Counted from the stretch's first letter, positions 1-6,946 are shown. The stretch is DNA of 10,545 nt from Bacteroidota bacterium (GCA_009908885.1 JAAAOL010000398.1:1-10545), one strand, 5' to 3'. Translations and numbers: made by a program. The notes: generated by a model not told the origin, from the sequence alone.

Positions 1-225
1 CGCGCCCGCCACCCCGGCGACGATGCTGCGGGGGACGGCGTCCTCGGAAGGCATCACGTCGTCGATGAGGCGCGCGAGACGGTGGGCGGCTTCATCCACC
101 CCGACGCGCTGCGGGTTCGCACCGGGGCCCTTCCGGGCCAGCGGCGCGTCAGCGGCGTCCGTCTGAGCCAGGAGCCGCGTCGACGTACCGCCCACGTCCA
201 AGCCGATGTCGACAGGAACCGTCAT
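1..225 (-). CDS. BadF/BadG-type ATPase, N-acetylglucosamine kinase-like (N-terminal part)
   Basis: Only about 75 N-terminal residues are present; the gene continues past the left edge. Translating the minus strand from the ATG at 225-223 gives an opening beta strand with DIGLDVGGTSTRLL, the phosphate-binding loop of the ASKHA sugar-kinase/BadF superfamily. It is followed by GPGANP, a signature of the GlcNAc-kinase-like branch, and then a helix and a strand ending VAGVAGA. The family phosphorylates amino sugars such as GlcNAc in the cytoplasm, though some members are benzoyl-CoA reductase ATPases or of unknown substrate. The start is set by a TGATG overlap with the stop of the upstream acylase gene, which implies translational coupling, since no Shine-Dalgarno sequence is visible. 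The family call is firm; the substrate is inferred because the sugar-binding half lies outside the window. Confidence 0.8.
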   Translation of the reverse strand, partial: MTVPVDIGLDVGGTSTRLLAQTDAADAPLARKGPGANPQRVGVDEAAHRLARLIDDVMPSEDAVPRSIVAGVAGA

Positions 226-2195
226 CAGTCGGGGAGCGGGACGAGCGTGGTAGACGTGCTGATGGTCTGATCCGATAGCTGGAACGGACGTGGGGGCCGA
301 TGCGGCGTCAAATACCGGTCCAGCGGCTCCTCCGGATGCAAGCGGCGGCGGCGTACGGTGAGCGGCGTAGTCGCACCGGGCGTGGTCCACGCGGTCCAGG
401 TGGCGGGACCGGTCGGCGGCGGCAAGATGGGCGAGGCGCTCCAGGCGAGGGTGGTCGGATGGCCGGCGTTGGGAAGGTCGAGGGGGGCAAACCGTTTGCT
501 GGACGGCAGGCGCCCCTGGAGAGACGAGGTCGTCGACCATCCGGGGAAGCGCCAGCGCTCAGGTTGTACCCGCTCCCAGCGCCATCGACTCATGTTGCTC
601 CCGAAGCGTGCATCCAGCGTATCGATGGCGGCGAGCAAGGCGTCGGTCAAGGCGTCACGATCCACCGTCAGCGTGTCCTCAGGGAGGGTGGGCCGGAGGG
701 GCAGCGTGCCAGTCGCCGACTGGTAGGCGGTGAGCCAGACGTCGAAGATGCTGGCGCCGATGCTCGGGCGATCGTAGGCGAAGTCCCAGTTGAGCAGATA
801 TGTCAGCGCTTCCTCGAAGGCCGGCGTCGGGGAGGGCGGAGGCGCGAGCGAGTCGAGCAGGGCGGGCGCGAGCCGTGCCGCCCACGGACTTTCGGCATCA
901 GTGGTCCACCCGATAGGGTCTGCGGCTGGAGCCTCGGCAGCCAGCGTGGCGAGCCGCTCGGCGGCATACCGCGACCAGGGCGTCAGCCCGACGAAGTGCC
1001 CTCCAGAAAACGACTCCGACACGAGGGGGCGACCGGTGACCTCCAGCGACGTGGTCGACAGATAGAGTCCGTCGCCTTCGATCAGTCGAAAGGACGGGAG
1101 CGCCCCATGTAGCAAGTCCCGCCAGGCCCGTGCGTCCGTCGTATGTTGGAAGCCATGCCAGGCGAGGGTCAGCACGGAGTCTGGCGTCGAACGAAGAGCC
1201 TCCTGAGGTGGAAAATCGCTGAGCAGCAGGCGGTTGGCGGCGTGGCGAGCCGTCACGAGGCGCTCGGTGGCGTCGTGCAGGTGCATCCGGTGGTGGCGCG
1301 TCTCGACCGAGGCGGGCCAGGGTTGCCAGGTCAGGTCTTTCGGGCTCCGTAACAAGATCGCCCAGGTAGCCTCGTCCGTCTGCGCCATTGGGAAAAACGG
1401 CGTGCCCGGAATCGAGGCGCCCGTAATCGTCGGGCCGTCGTCCCACTGCATCGACGTCTCCACCAGGAAGGGGATGGCCGATCCGCCGTAGTGATATCGG
1501 GCTGCGAGGTGGGTCGTCAGCGTATCGCGCACGACCCACGCGATGCTATGCTCGAAGCCGTACAGTTGGAGCTGACGGCGCAGGTGATGATCGGCGTGCT
1601 GGAGGCTGTCCAGGGCGGAGGGGGGCGGTCCCAGCGCAGGCACGTTCGGCACCGGCGTGGACAGCCAGCTCAGGAGGCGCTCGATGGCCAGGGCGTGCCA
1701 GGGCTCCCAGGCCGATGGCGTCACGTCCAGCAACACCAGTTCCTGCCGCAGCTGTGCGCTGGAAGAGGAGAGACCGTGCGCGACGCCCCGGCCGTAGGCG
1801 TCGAGCCAGTCCCGGGTGGCAGCGTCGAGGTCGGCGTAGGCCGCGCGGGCATCGTCGGGGAGCCCCAGTTGATGCACGAGGCGGTCGAGGGGAAGGGCTG
1901 GTGCGCCGAACCATTCGCTCAGACGCCCCAGAGCGGCTTGCCGCCAGAGCGAGACGGCCCAGGTGTGTTGCCGTCCGTGGGCGTAGCCGAGCGCAGCGAC
2001 CGCGTCGTGCTCCGTCGATGCGCGGACTCGGAGCACGCCGTCGTCCGTCCAGCCCACGTCCGCAGGGCCGTCGAGGCCGGACATCGTGACGCGAGCCGGG
2101 GGCGGCGCCTCACGATAGGTGAGGTGCCAGACGAGCGCGACCAGGAGCCCGATGCTCGTCAGGGCGGCTGCGAGAATGGCAACGAGGCGGGGCAT
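225..2195 (-). CDS. Penicillin acylase family (Ntn-hydrolase) protein, membrane-anchored, active site degenerate
   Basis: A 656-residue protein. Family features are: an N-terminal hydrophobic segment at residues 4-25 (signal anchor or signal peptide); the alpha-chain region with GYAHGRQH at about 70-77 and ALGRLSEWFG; a putative cleavage/nucleophile site at Ser217 in HSIAWVV; and a C-terminal half with LLNWDF, FGSNMSRWRWERV and a final PLDRYLTP. Canonical members (penicillin G acylase, acyl-homoserine-lactone acylases) self-cleave before Ser in SNxWxV and then carry a GxPLLxNDPHL motif. Here Asn is replaced by Ile and the NDPHL block is not recognisable. The segment where the oxyanion-hole Asn normally sits (QNFVYAD-like) reads PSFRLIEGDG. 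I infer a diverged, possibly inactive or re-purposed periplasmic member. The start at 2195 is preferred over an upstream ATG at 2276 because it sits 8 bases after the polX stop and directly precedes the hydrophobic segment. The stop overlaps the next gene's ATG by one base. Confidence 0.8.
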   Translation of the reverse strand: MPRLVAILAAALTSIGLLVALVWHLTYREAPPPARVTMSGLDGPADVGWTDDGVLRVRASTEHDAVAALGYAHGRQHTWAVSLWRQAALGRLSEWFGAPALPLDRLVHQLGLPDDARAAYADLDAATRDWLDAYGRGVAHGLSSSSAQLRQELVLLDVTPSAWEPWHALAIERLLSWLSTPVPNVPALGPPPSALDSLQHADHHLRRQLQLYGFEHSIAWVVRDTLTTHLAARYHYGGSAIPFLVETSMQWDDGPTITGASIPGTPFFPMAQTDEATWAILLRSPKDLTWQPWPASVETRHHRMHLHDATERLVTARHAANRLLLSDFPPQEALRSTPDSVLTLAWHGFQHTTDARAWRDLLHGALPSFRLIEGDGLYLSTTSLEVTGRPLVSESFSGGHFVGLTPWSRYAAERLATLAAEAPAADPIGWTTDAESPWAARLAPALLDSLAPPPSPTPAFEEALTYLLNWDFAYDRPSIGASIFDVWLTAYQSATGTLPLRPTLPEDTLTVDRDALTDALLAAIDTLDARFGSNMSRWRWERVQPERWRFPGWSTTSSLQGRLPSSKRFAPLDLPNAGHPTTLAWSASPILPPPTGPATWTAWTTPGATTPLTVRRRRLHPEEPLDRYLTPHRPPRPFQLSDQTISTSTTLVPLPD

Positions 2196-2203
2196 GGGCA
2201 GCG

Positions 2204-3907
2204 CTACACCGTGGTAGAGGCGCGGCGGTGGGCGAGCCACCCGGAAAACGCGTCGAGCGGCTTCGCGTTGAGGCACTGCTCGGCCGTGAGCCAGCCCTTC
2301 TGCGCTGCCCGCACCCCCCAGCGCATGTAGTCCAGTTGGTCGATGCTGTGCGCGTCCGGGTTGATCGCGATGAGGACGCCCTGCTCCGTCGCTGCCCGGA
2401 TCCAGCGCCAGTCGAGGTCGAGGCGATAGGGGTTGGCGTTCAGTTCGATGGCAACCCCGTGCTCGGCACAGGCCTCGATGACCGGCTCGTGGTGGATCGC
2501 GTAGCCGTCGCGCCGCAGCAACAGTCGTCCCGTGGGATGGCCGAGGATCGTCGTGTAGGGGTTGCGGACCGCCCGGATGATGCGCGCCGTGGCCTCGTCG
2601 GTGCTCATCGAAAAGCGCGTGTGCACGCTGGCGACGATGAAGTCGAAGGAGGCCAGAATGTCGTCGTCATAATCCAGGCTGCCATCGGGCAGGATGTCGC
2701 TCTCGATCCCGCTGAAGATACGGAACGGGGGCCCGCCGTCGTCAGCGAAGGTCTCGTTCAACGCTCGGACTTCGGCCTGCTGCTCTTGGACCGCGTCCAC
2801 CGAGAGGCCGTTGGCGATCTGGAGCGACTGGCTATGGTCGCAAATGCCGAAGTAGCTGTACCCGCGCGCTCGGGCGGCCTCGGCCATCTCGCGCAGCGAA
2901 TGGGCGCCGTCGCTGTAGGTCGAGTGGTTGTGCAGCGTGCCGTGGAGCGATTCCGTCGTAATCAGGTCCGGTAAGGCGTGCCGGGCGGCGGCCTCCAGCT
3001 CGTTGCGTCCCTCGCGGAGCGCGGGCGGGACCACCTCCAGGTCGACCGTGGCGTAGAGGTCGGGCTCATCGGCGACGGCAGCAGGGGCGCCGTAGCGTTC
3101 TTCGAAGGCGGCGCAGTGCTCGGACGACCCCGTCTGCCACCACCACGCGGTGCCGAAGCGCTCCGGGGCGACGATGCGGAGGCGCAGCGGGAAGTCGTCG
3201 TCGACCGTGCCGGTGAACACGAGGTCGTCCCCGTCGGGGCGAGGGGTCAATGCCAGGCCGAGGTCCGCCGCCACGGCGCGGACGGCTTTCGGGGTCGTAG
3301 TCGCCACGAGAAGATCCGCACCAGCGACGGTTTCCATTTGGCGGCGCAGCGGCCCGGACGGCTCGGCACGCACGATGACATCGGCCTCCCTGAGGGCTGC
3401 GAGGATCGGCTCGACGAGCCCCACCGCCTCGGCATAGCGACGCCGCCCCGCGTACGCCCGAAGCTGATCGAGACTCTCCAGTACATTCTGCTGGGTTTTC
3501 GGCCCGAAGCCGTCGAGCTCAGCCAGGCGTCCCGACTGCGCAGCGTCTTCCAGCGCGTCGAGCGTCGTCACGTCCAGTTCCTGCCAGATCTGCCGGATGC
3601 GCTTGGGACCGAGGCCCCGCACCCGCGTCAGGTCCAGCAGGCCGGGAGGGAGGCTGGCCAGCAGGTCGTCCCGGGCCTCGAACGAGCCGCGGTCCACCAG
3701 TTCGCCGATCTGCGCCGCCAGGCCCGCCCCGATGCCCGAGATGTCCGTCAGCCGGTCTTCGGCGAGGAGGGTGGCGACGGACTCGTCCAACTGCTCCAGC
3801 GTCCGGGCCGCGCGTTGGAAAGCCCGCGCACGGAACGCGTTGCCGCCCGCAATCTCCACCAGCGTAGCGGTTTCGGATAGTAGGGAGGCGATGGATTTAT
3901 TGGTCAT
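2204..3907 (-). CDS. polX: PHP-domain family X DNA polymerase/exonuclease (PolX-like), polymerase site degraded
   Basis: 567 residues, the normal length for bacterial PolX, a base-excision/gap-repair enzyme with a C-terminal PHP 3'-5' exonuclease. Helix-hairpin-helix-type elements lie at about 55-67 (DISGIGAGL), 95-107 (RVRGLGPKR) and 130-142 (ELDGFGPKT). The polymerase palm follows (PSGPLRRQMET, then FGTAWWWQTGS). The usual GDIDIL metal motif aligns with 195-200 reading AGADLL, so the first Asp is Gly196 and the second is kept as Asp198. The third Asp, in VDLRVV, aligns with Arg242 in LRLRIV. In contrast the PHP domain looks complete: HNH at 326-328, D333, D357-H358, E402, H429, H457 and D518/H520. 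I infer an exonuclease or AP-processing protein without polymerase activity. The start ATG has no clear ribosome binding site. The gene is first, or second after a tiny ORF, in a leftward operon. Confidence 0.9.
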   Translation of the reverse strand: MTNKSIASLLSETATLVEIAGGNAFRARAFQRAARTLEQLDESVATLLAEDRLTDISGIGAGLAAQIGELVDRGSFEARDDLLASLPPGLLDLTRVRGLGPKRIRQIWQELDVTTLDALEDAAQSGRLAELDGFGPKTQQNVLESLDQLRAYAGRRRYAEAVGLVEPILAALREADVIVRAEPSGPLRRQMETVAGADLLVATTTPKAVRAVAADLGLALTPRPDGDDLVFTGTVDDDFPLRLRIVAPERFGTAWWWQTGSSEHCAAFEERYGAPAAVADEPDLYATVDLEVVPPALREGRNELEAAARHALPDLITTESLHGTLHNHSTYSDGAHSLREMAEAARARGYSYFGICDHSQSLQIANGLSVDAVQEQQAEVRALNETFADDGGPPFRIFSGIESDILPDGSLDYDDDILASFDFIVASVHTRFSMSTDEATARIIRAVRNPYTTILGHPTGRLLLRRDGYAIHHEPVIEACAEHGVAIELNANPYRLDLDWRWIRAATEQGVLIAINPDAHSIDQLDYMRWGVRAAQKGWLTAEQCLNAKPLDAFSGWLAHRRASTTV

Positions 3908-4085
3908 CGGCGGAAAGCATCAGTCGTTCGTCGGGAAGATCGCATCCGCCGCCAGCATGAAGCGCGGCGGCGGCAAAAAGAGGGAGAGCCGTGTACGTCC
4001 GAGGGGCCAAAGCGTTCAGGGCCTGCGTCGCCAGTACGAGCGGGATCCATTCCGGAGAGGGGCTGTAGGAGGTTGTTGTCTGCAT
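3897..4085 (-). CDS. Possible small ORF overlapping the polX start (62 codons)
   Basis: Speculative. From the ATG at 4085-4083 the minus strand encodes 62 residues: a polar N-terminus (MQTTTSYSPSPEW), a hydrophobic stretch at about 13-43, and an acidic tail. A purine-rich GAAGGTG lies about 3 bases before the ATG (AAGG core about 5 bases before), and the stop overlaps the polX start by 11 bases, as in coupled genes. Against it, third-position GC looks lower than in the neighbouring genes, I recognise no family, and part of the region must also hold promoters for the divergent genes. It could be a leader peptide, a real small membrane protein, or chance. Confidence 0.22.
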   Translation of the reverse strand: MQTTTSYSPSPEWIPLVLATQALNALAPRTYTALPLFAAAALHAGGGCDLPDERLMLSADDQ

Positions 4086-4170
4086 CGCACCTTCACGGAG
4101 CGGTGGAGGCGACCCACCACGATTCCTCCTCGATCCGCCGACCGTCTGTCTTTTTCGATGTCTGCCGCGC
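3908..4170. promoter_or_regulatory. Divergent intergenic region between polX and the S41 peptidase gene
   Basis: The two flanking genes are transcribed away from each other, so promoters for both must lie here or within the adjacent gene ends. I cannot point to a convincing -35/-10 pair or a Bacteroidota-type TTTG / TAnnTTTG pair on either strand. The only T-rich run is at 4150-4155. A Shine-Dalgarno-like AGGAGGA on the minus strand (4124-4130) precedes GTG codons that lead only to a short arginine-rich ORF. The possible small ORF at 3897-4085 occupies much of the left half. Confidence 0.45.
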
Positions 4171-5856
4171 ATGATGCGTCGTAAGAAGTTGATCACCGCA
4201 GGGACCGTGCTTCTCATCGCCGGGATGGTCCTCGGGGTAGAAATTGGTTCGTTCCTGTCCAGCGAGACCACCGCCAATTCGCTCAAGAAGGTAGAGAATG
4301 CCTTCCTCGTCATCAACGAGCGCTACGTAGACGCGGTCGACTCGGCCACGCTGGCAGAAAGTGCGATCAATGGGATGCTGGACGACCTCGATCCGCACTC
4401 CGTGTACATCACCGCGGACCGGATGCAGCAGGTGGAGGATAACTTCAGCGGGTCGTTCGAAGGCATCGGCATCTCGTTCGAGTTCATCTCCGGCCCTGAA
4501 GACGCCGAGGCGGACACCGTCACGGTGCTGAGCGTCATTCCGGGCGGACCGAGCGAGGAGGCCGGGCTGCTCTCCGGGGATCGGATCATCGCCGTCGATG
4601 ACTCCTCCGCAATCGGCTTCGAGACGAACGACGTGCAGCGCACGCTGAAAGGCCCGCGTGGCACCGAAGTGACCGTCACCATCAAGCGCCCGGGGTATCC
4701 CGAGACGTTCGACGTCACCATCACCCGCGACCGCATCCCGCTCTACTCGGTGGATGCTGCGCACATGGTGGACGACGAGACGGGCTATATCAAGATCAAC
4801 CGCTTCGCCCGGACCACGTACGGCGAATTTATCGATGCCCTCCAGCAGCTCGAACGACAGGGCATGGAGCGGCTCATGCTGGACCTGCGCGACAACGCAG
4901 GCGGCTACATGGAAATGGCCGTCCGCATCAGCGACGAGTTTTTGCGGGACGATCAGGTCATCGTGACGCAGCGTGGACGCATGGAGGACGCCAACGAGTC
5001 GTACGAGGCGCGTCCACGGGGTCGGTTCGAGGACAAGCCCGTGATCGTGCTGGTCGACGAGAGTTCGGCCTCGGCCAGTGAGATCGTGGCGGGCGCGTTG
5101 CAGGATCACGACCGGGCGCTCATCGTGGGACGCCGCACCTTCGGCAAGGGGCTCGTGCAGCAACAGCTCAGCCTGAACGATGGCAGCGCCCTGCGCGTGA
5201 CGATCTCTCGCTACTACACGCCATCGGGGCGACTCATCCAGACGCCATACGAAGGGGCCGACCGGAAGGAGTATTACGCGGCCAAGCGGGAGCTGCACAA
5301 CAACGACGCCTCGCACACGCTCGAAGAAATTCTGGAGCAAGTGCCCGATTCGCTCAAGTACCGCACCGATGGCGGGCGGACGGTCGTGGGCGGTGGCGGC
5401 ATTTTGCCGGACGTCATCATCCGGCCCGACACGGCGTCGGCGCTGGTCAAGGCCCTGCTCAGCCGCAACCTGGACCGCATCTTCGCCCGCAACTGGCTGG
5501 ATGCCAACGGCGAGGCGCTGCACCGCCGCTGGGATGACCGGCCCCAGGAGTACATCCGCGACTTCGAGGTCAGTGACGCCATGTACGAGGCGTTCCTCGA
5601 CTTCGCCGAAGAGCGAGGCCTCACCATCATCGACGGGCCCGCGCCGGAAGACTCGTCCCTGACGTTCTCCCGTTCGGACGTCGACGCCGAGCGCACGTTT
5701 ATCGCCACCCGCCTCAAGGCAAGCCTGGCGGTGCGACTCTACGACTACAAGAAGTGGTACCCCATCATCCACGGCATCGACGACACGTTCATCGAAGCTA
5801 CGGACCACTGGAGCAAGGCGGAATCTCTGAACGCCGCCTACATGGCGCGACGGTGA
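4171..5856 (+). CDS. S41 family C-terminal processing peptidase (CTP/Prc-like) with PDZ domain
   Basis: 561 residues. An N-terminal hydrophobic segment at about 7-28 after a basic MMRRKK start places the protein in the envelope, facing the periplasm. Then come the S41 N-terminal helical segment (INERYVDAVD, INGMLDDLDPHSVYI at 66-80), a PDZ domain at about 92-188 (GSFEGIGISF, IPGGPSEEAGLLSGDRI) and the tail-specific protease core. The catalytic set is visible: Ser301 in SSASASEIVAGAL, Lys326 in FGKG and Gln330 four residues on, with the 25-residue Ser-Lys spacing known from Prc and CtpB. After the core (ILPDVIIRPD at 411-420) is a C-terminal extension of about 140 residues typical of Bacteroidota members. 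These enzymes trim or degrade proteins from their C-terminus. A second in-frame ATG at 4174 is an equally possible start; no Shine-Dalgarno is present. The gene appears to stand alone. Confidence 0.92.
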   Translation: MMRRKKLITAGTVLLIAGMVLGVEIGSFLSSETTANSLKKVENAFLVINERYVDAVDSATLAESAINGMLDDLDPHSVYITADRMQQVEDNFSGSFEGIGISFEFISGPEDAEADTVTVLSVIPGGPSEEAGLLSGDRIIAVDDSSAIGFETNDVQRTLKGPRGTEVTVTIKRPGYPETFDVTITRDRIPLYSVDAAHMVDDETGYIKINRFARTTYGEFIDALQQLERQGMERLMLDLRDNAGGYMEMAVRISDEFLRDDQVIVTQRGRMEDANESYEARPRGRFEDKPVIVLVDESSASASEIVAGALQDHDRALIVGRRTFGKGLVQQQLSLNDGSALRVTISRYYTPSGRLIQTPYEGADRKEYYAAKRELHNNDASHTLEEILEQVPDSLKYRTDGGRTVVGGGGILPDVIIRPDTASALVKALLSRNLDRIFARNWLDANGEALHRRWDDRPQEYIRDFEVSDAMYEAFLDFAEERGLTIIDGPAPEDSSLTFSRSDVDAERTFIATRLKASLAVRLYDYKKWYPIIHGIDDTFIEATDHWSKAESLNAAYMARR

Positions 5857-5883
5857 CGCACAGGCGGTCGGAGGGAAGGACGG

Positions 5884-5936
5884 TCGTTCCCGCCCCGGTT
5901 TCTCAATGCCCTTTCAGGGCGCTCTCCCGGGAACGA
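5884..5936 (+). terminator. Nested inverted repeat after the S41 peptidase gene, terminator-like without T-tract
   Basis: Outer arms TCGTTCCCG (5884-5892) and CGGGAACGA (5928-5936) are perfectly complementary over 9 bp. Between them GCCCT (5908-5912) and AGGGC (5916-5920) form a small hairpin with a 3-base loop. The element begins 28 bases after the stop codon. There is no run of T after it, so it is not a classical intrinsic terminator; it may protect the mRNA 3' end, assist termination in another way, or be a protein-binding site. Confidence 0.35.
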
Positions 5937-5973
5937 GCAACTTTGCCGCGGATGTCGTGTCTTACACGCTCAG

Positions 5974-5996
5974 GTCCGGCGGAGACGGTACCGGAC
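5974..5996. repeat. Short inverted repeat abutting the TTGACA box
   Basis: GTCCGG (5974-5979) and CCGGAC (5991-5996) are 6-bp inverted arms separated by 11 bases. They end two bases before the TTGACA box at 5999, the position of an upstream operator. At 6 bp this could be chance in GC-rich DNA. Confidence 0.25.
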
Positions 5997-5998
5997 GG

Positions 5999-6027
5999 TT
6001 GACATTCGCACAGAGAATAAATAACAT
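5999..6027 (+). promoter_or_regulatory. Candidate sigma70-like promoter for the Exb operon
   Basis: A consensus TTGACA (5999-6004) is followed after 17 bases by TAACAT (6022-6027), which matches 4 of 6 positions of TATAAT; the spacer ends in the A/T-rich AATAAA. It would give a leader of roughly 155 bases before exbB. The caveat is that Bacteroidota housekeeping promoters usually use a different consensus, so the downstream AT-rich patch is a competing site. Confidence 0.4.
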
Positions 6028-6068
6028 CTCGGTCCTGTCTAGGAAGGCCGCCGATAGGCTTCCGGTTC

Positions 6069-6102
6069 GTTTTGGCGTTTCCCCGTCGAATATGATTATA
6101 TT
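6069..6102 (+). promoter_or_regulatory. Alternative AT-rich promoter element upstream of exbB
   Basis: A GTTTTGG stretch (TTTG at 6071-6074) is followed by an AT-rich block with TATGATTA (6091-6098) and TATATT (6097-6102). This loosely resembles the Bacteroidota arrangement of TTTG near -33 and TAnnTTTG near -7, with a spacer on the short side (16 bases). The local A/T content in otherwise GC-rich sequence is the main argument. Confidence 0.35.
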
Positions 6103-6175
6103 ACCGGAGTGTCTGTCTCCGCCGTTGCTCTTGGCAGTCCGCATTCGTTAACCCAATCCCTGTTTCTACCCACCC

Positions 6176-6183
6176 TGGAGGAT
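6176..6183 (+). promoter_or_regulatory. Shine-Dalgarno sequence of exbB
   Basis: TGGAGGAT contains GGAGG (6177-6181) nine bases before the ATG at 6191. It is notable because most genes in this window have no recognisable ribosome binding site; it fixes the exbB start and suggests strong initiation. Confidence 0.75.
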
Positions 6184-6190
6184 CTTACCC

Positions 6191-6937
6191 ATGATGCTTT
6201 TGAACCTGCTCATGATGTTGCCGCAGGAGGCAACGGACGAAGGGTTTATCAACCTGCTGGTGCGTTACTTCAATGAAGGCGGCGACTTCATGTGGCCCGT
6301 TCTGGTCGTGCTGATCCTCGGCCTCGCCATCGCCTTCGAGCGCATTATTACCCTGAACCGCGCCGACATCAACACGCGCAAGTTCCTCGTGGACGTCAAG
6401 CGGGCCCTGGAAGATGGGGGTATTCAGGCAGCGGAGGAAGTGTGCGCCAACACGCGCGGGCCGGTGGCCTCGGTCTTTCAGGCCGGCCTGCTGCGCTCGG
6501 ACGAGGGCATCGAGGCCGTCGAGAAGGCCGTCGTGTCCTATGGCTCCATCGAGATGAGCTTCCTGGAGCGCGGCCTCGTGTGGCTGTCGCTCTTCATCGC
6601 CATCGCGCCGATGTTCGGCTTCCTGGGCACGGTGATCGGCATGGTCGTGGCCTTCGACGCGATCGAGCGTGAGGGCGACATCTCGCCGAGCCTCGTCGCC
6701 GGTGGGATCAAGATCGCCTTGCTGACGACCGTCTTCGGCCTGATCGTGGCCATCATCCTGCAGTTCTTCTATAACTACGCGGTGTCCAAGATCGACCGGA
6801 TCGTGGTCGAGATGGAGGAGGCGTCGGTCGAGTTGATCGACTCGCTGGTGTTGCTCAATGCTGGACAGCCGGTGTCTGAGTCTGCGGCGTCGCCCGCCGG
6901 GCAGCCGTCGGGAGATCCGAAGAGCACGAGCGTGTAG
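6191..6937 (+). CDS. exbB: ExbB/TolQ/MotA-family proton channel protein
   Basis: 248 residues. A short hydrophobic N-terminus (2-10) precedes three membrane helices at about 34-53, 128-154 and 172-197, with a cytoplasmic loop of about 75 residues between the first two, the normal ExbB/TolQ topology. TM2 carries the family motif as APMFGFLGTVIGM, and TM3 reads ALLTTVFGLIVAI; Thr147 and Thr180 fall where the channel-lining threonines of E. coli ExbB occur. The protein forms the inner-membrane ring of a proton-driven motor that, with ExbD, powers TonB-dependent outer-membrane transport or a related process. It is followed by a small membrane protein gene and two exbD genes. The last 30 residues are a Ser/Pro/Gly-rich tail. 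A TolQ-type role in envelope constriction cannot be excluded, since no tonB or tolB is in view. Confidence 0.9.
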   Translation: MMLLNLLMMLPQEATDEGFINLLVRYFNEGGDFMWPVLVVLILGLAIAFERIITLNRADINTRKFLVDVKRALEDGGIQAAEEVCANTRGPVASVFQAGLLRSDEGIEAVEKAVVSYGSIEMSFLERGLVWLSLFIAIAPMFGFLGTVIGMVVAFDAIEREGDISPSLVAGGIKIALLTTVFGLIVAIILQFFYNYAVSKIDRIVVEMEEASVELIDSLVLLNAGQPVSESAASPAGQPSGDPKSTSV

Positions 6938-6946
6938 CGCCATCCT

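Larger units (their letters stand above)
5857..6190. other. 334-bp non-coding gap with inverted repeats and AT-rich promoter-like elements
   Basis: No convincing coding sequence is present on either strand; the short open frames here resemble no protein and lack start signals. The left third holds nested inverted repeats after the S41 gene, the middle a TTGACA box, and the right third an AT-rich patch (6089-6103) that stands out against the GC-rich surroundings, followed by a true Shine-Dalgarno sequence for exbB. I read it as the 3' end of one transcript plus the promoter and leader of the Exb operon. Confidence 0.6.

Noticed and set aside
82..270. A short plus-strand frame across the kinase start and acylase end.
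   Set aside because: It lies opposite a well-supported kinase N-terminus with DVGGTST and GPGANP motifs and has no family resemblance.
2196..2276. An upstream ATG extending the acylase by 27 residues into polX.
   Set aside because: The extension is arginine/proline-rich, overlaps the end of polX, and pushes the signal anchor away from the N-terminus; the ATG at 2195 fits better.
4040..4130. Minus-strand AGGAGGA followed by GTG codons at 4120 and 4117.
   Set aside because: The frame gives only a short arginine-rich peptide ending before polX; it probably reflects chance in purine-rich sequence.
4093..5808. A 571-codon open frame antisense to the S41 peptidase gene, and similar long antisense frames at 300-1112, 1491-2330, 2228-2974, 2978-3880, 6185-7120 and 7284-7988.
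   Set aside because: The opposite strand encodes proteins with clear family motifs and catalytic residues in each case. GC-rich codon positions suppress stops on the other strand, and the antisense products are low-complexity, rich in Arg/Gly/Val/Asp, without recognisable domains.
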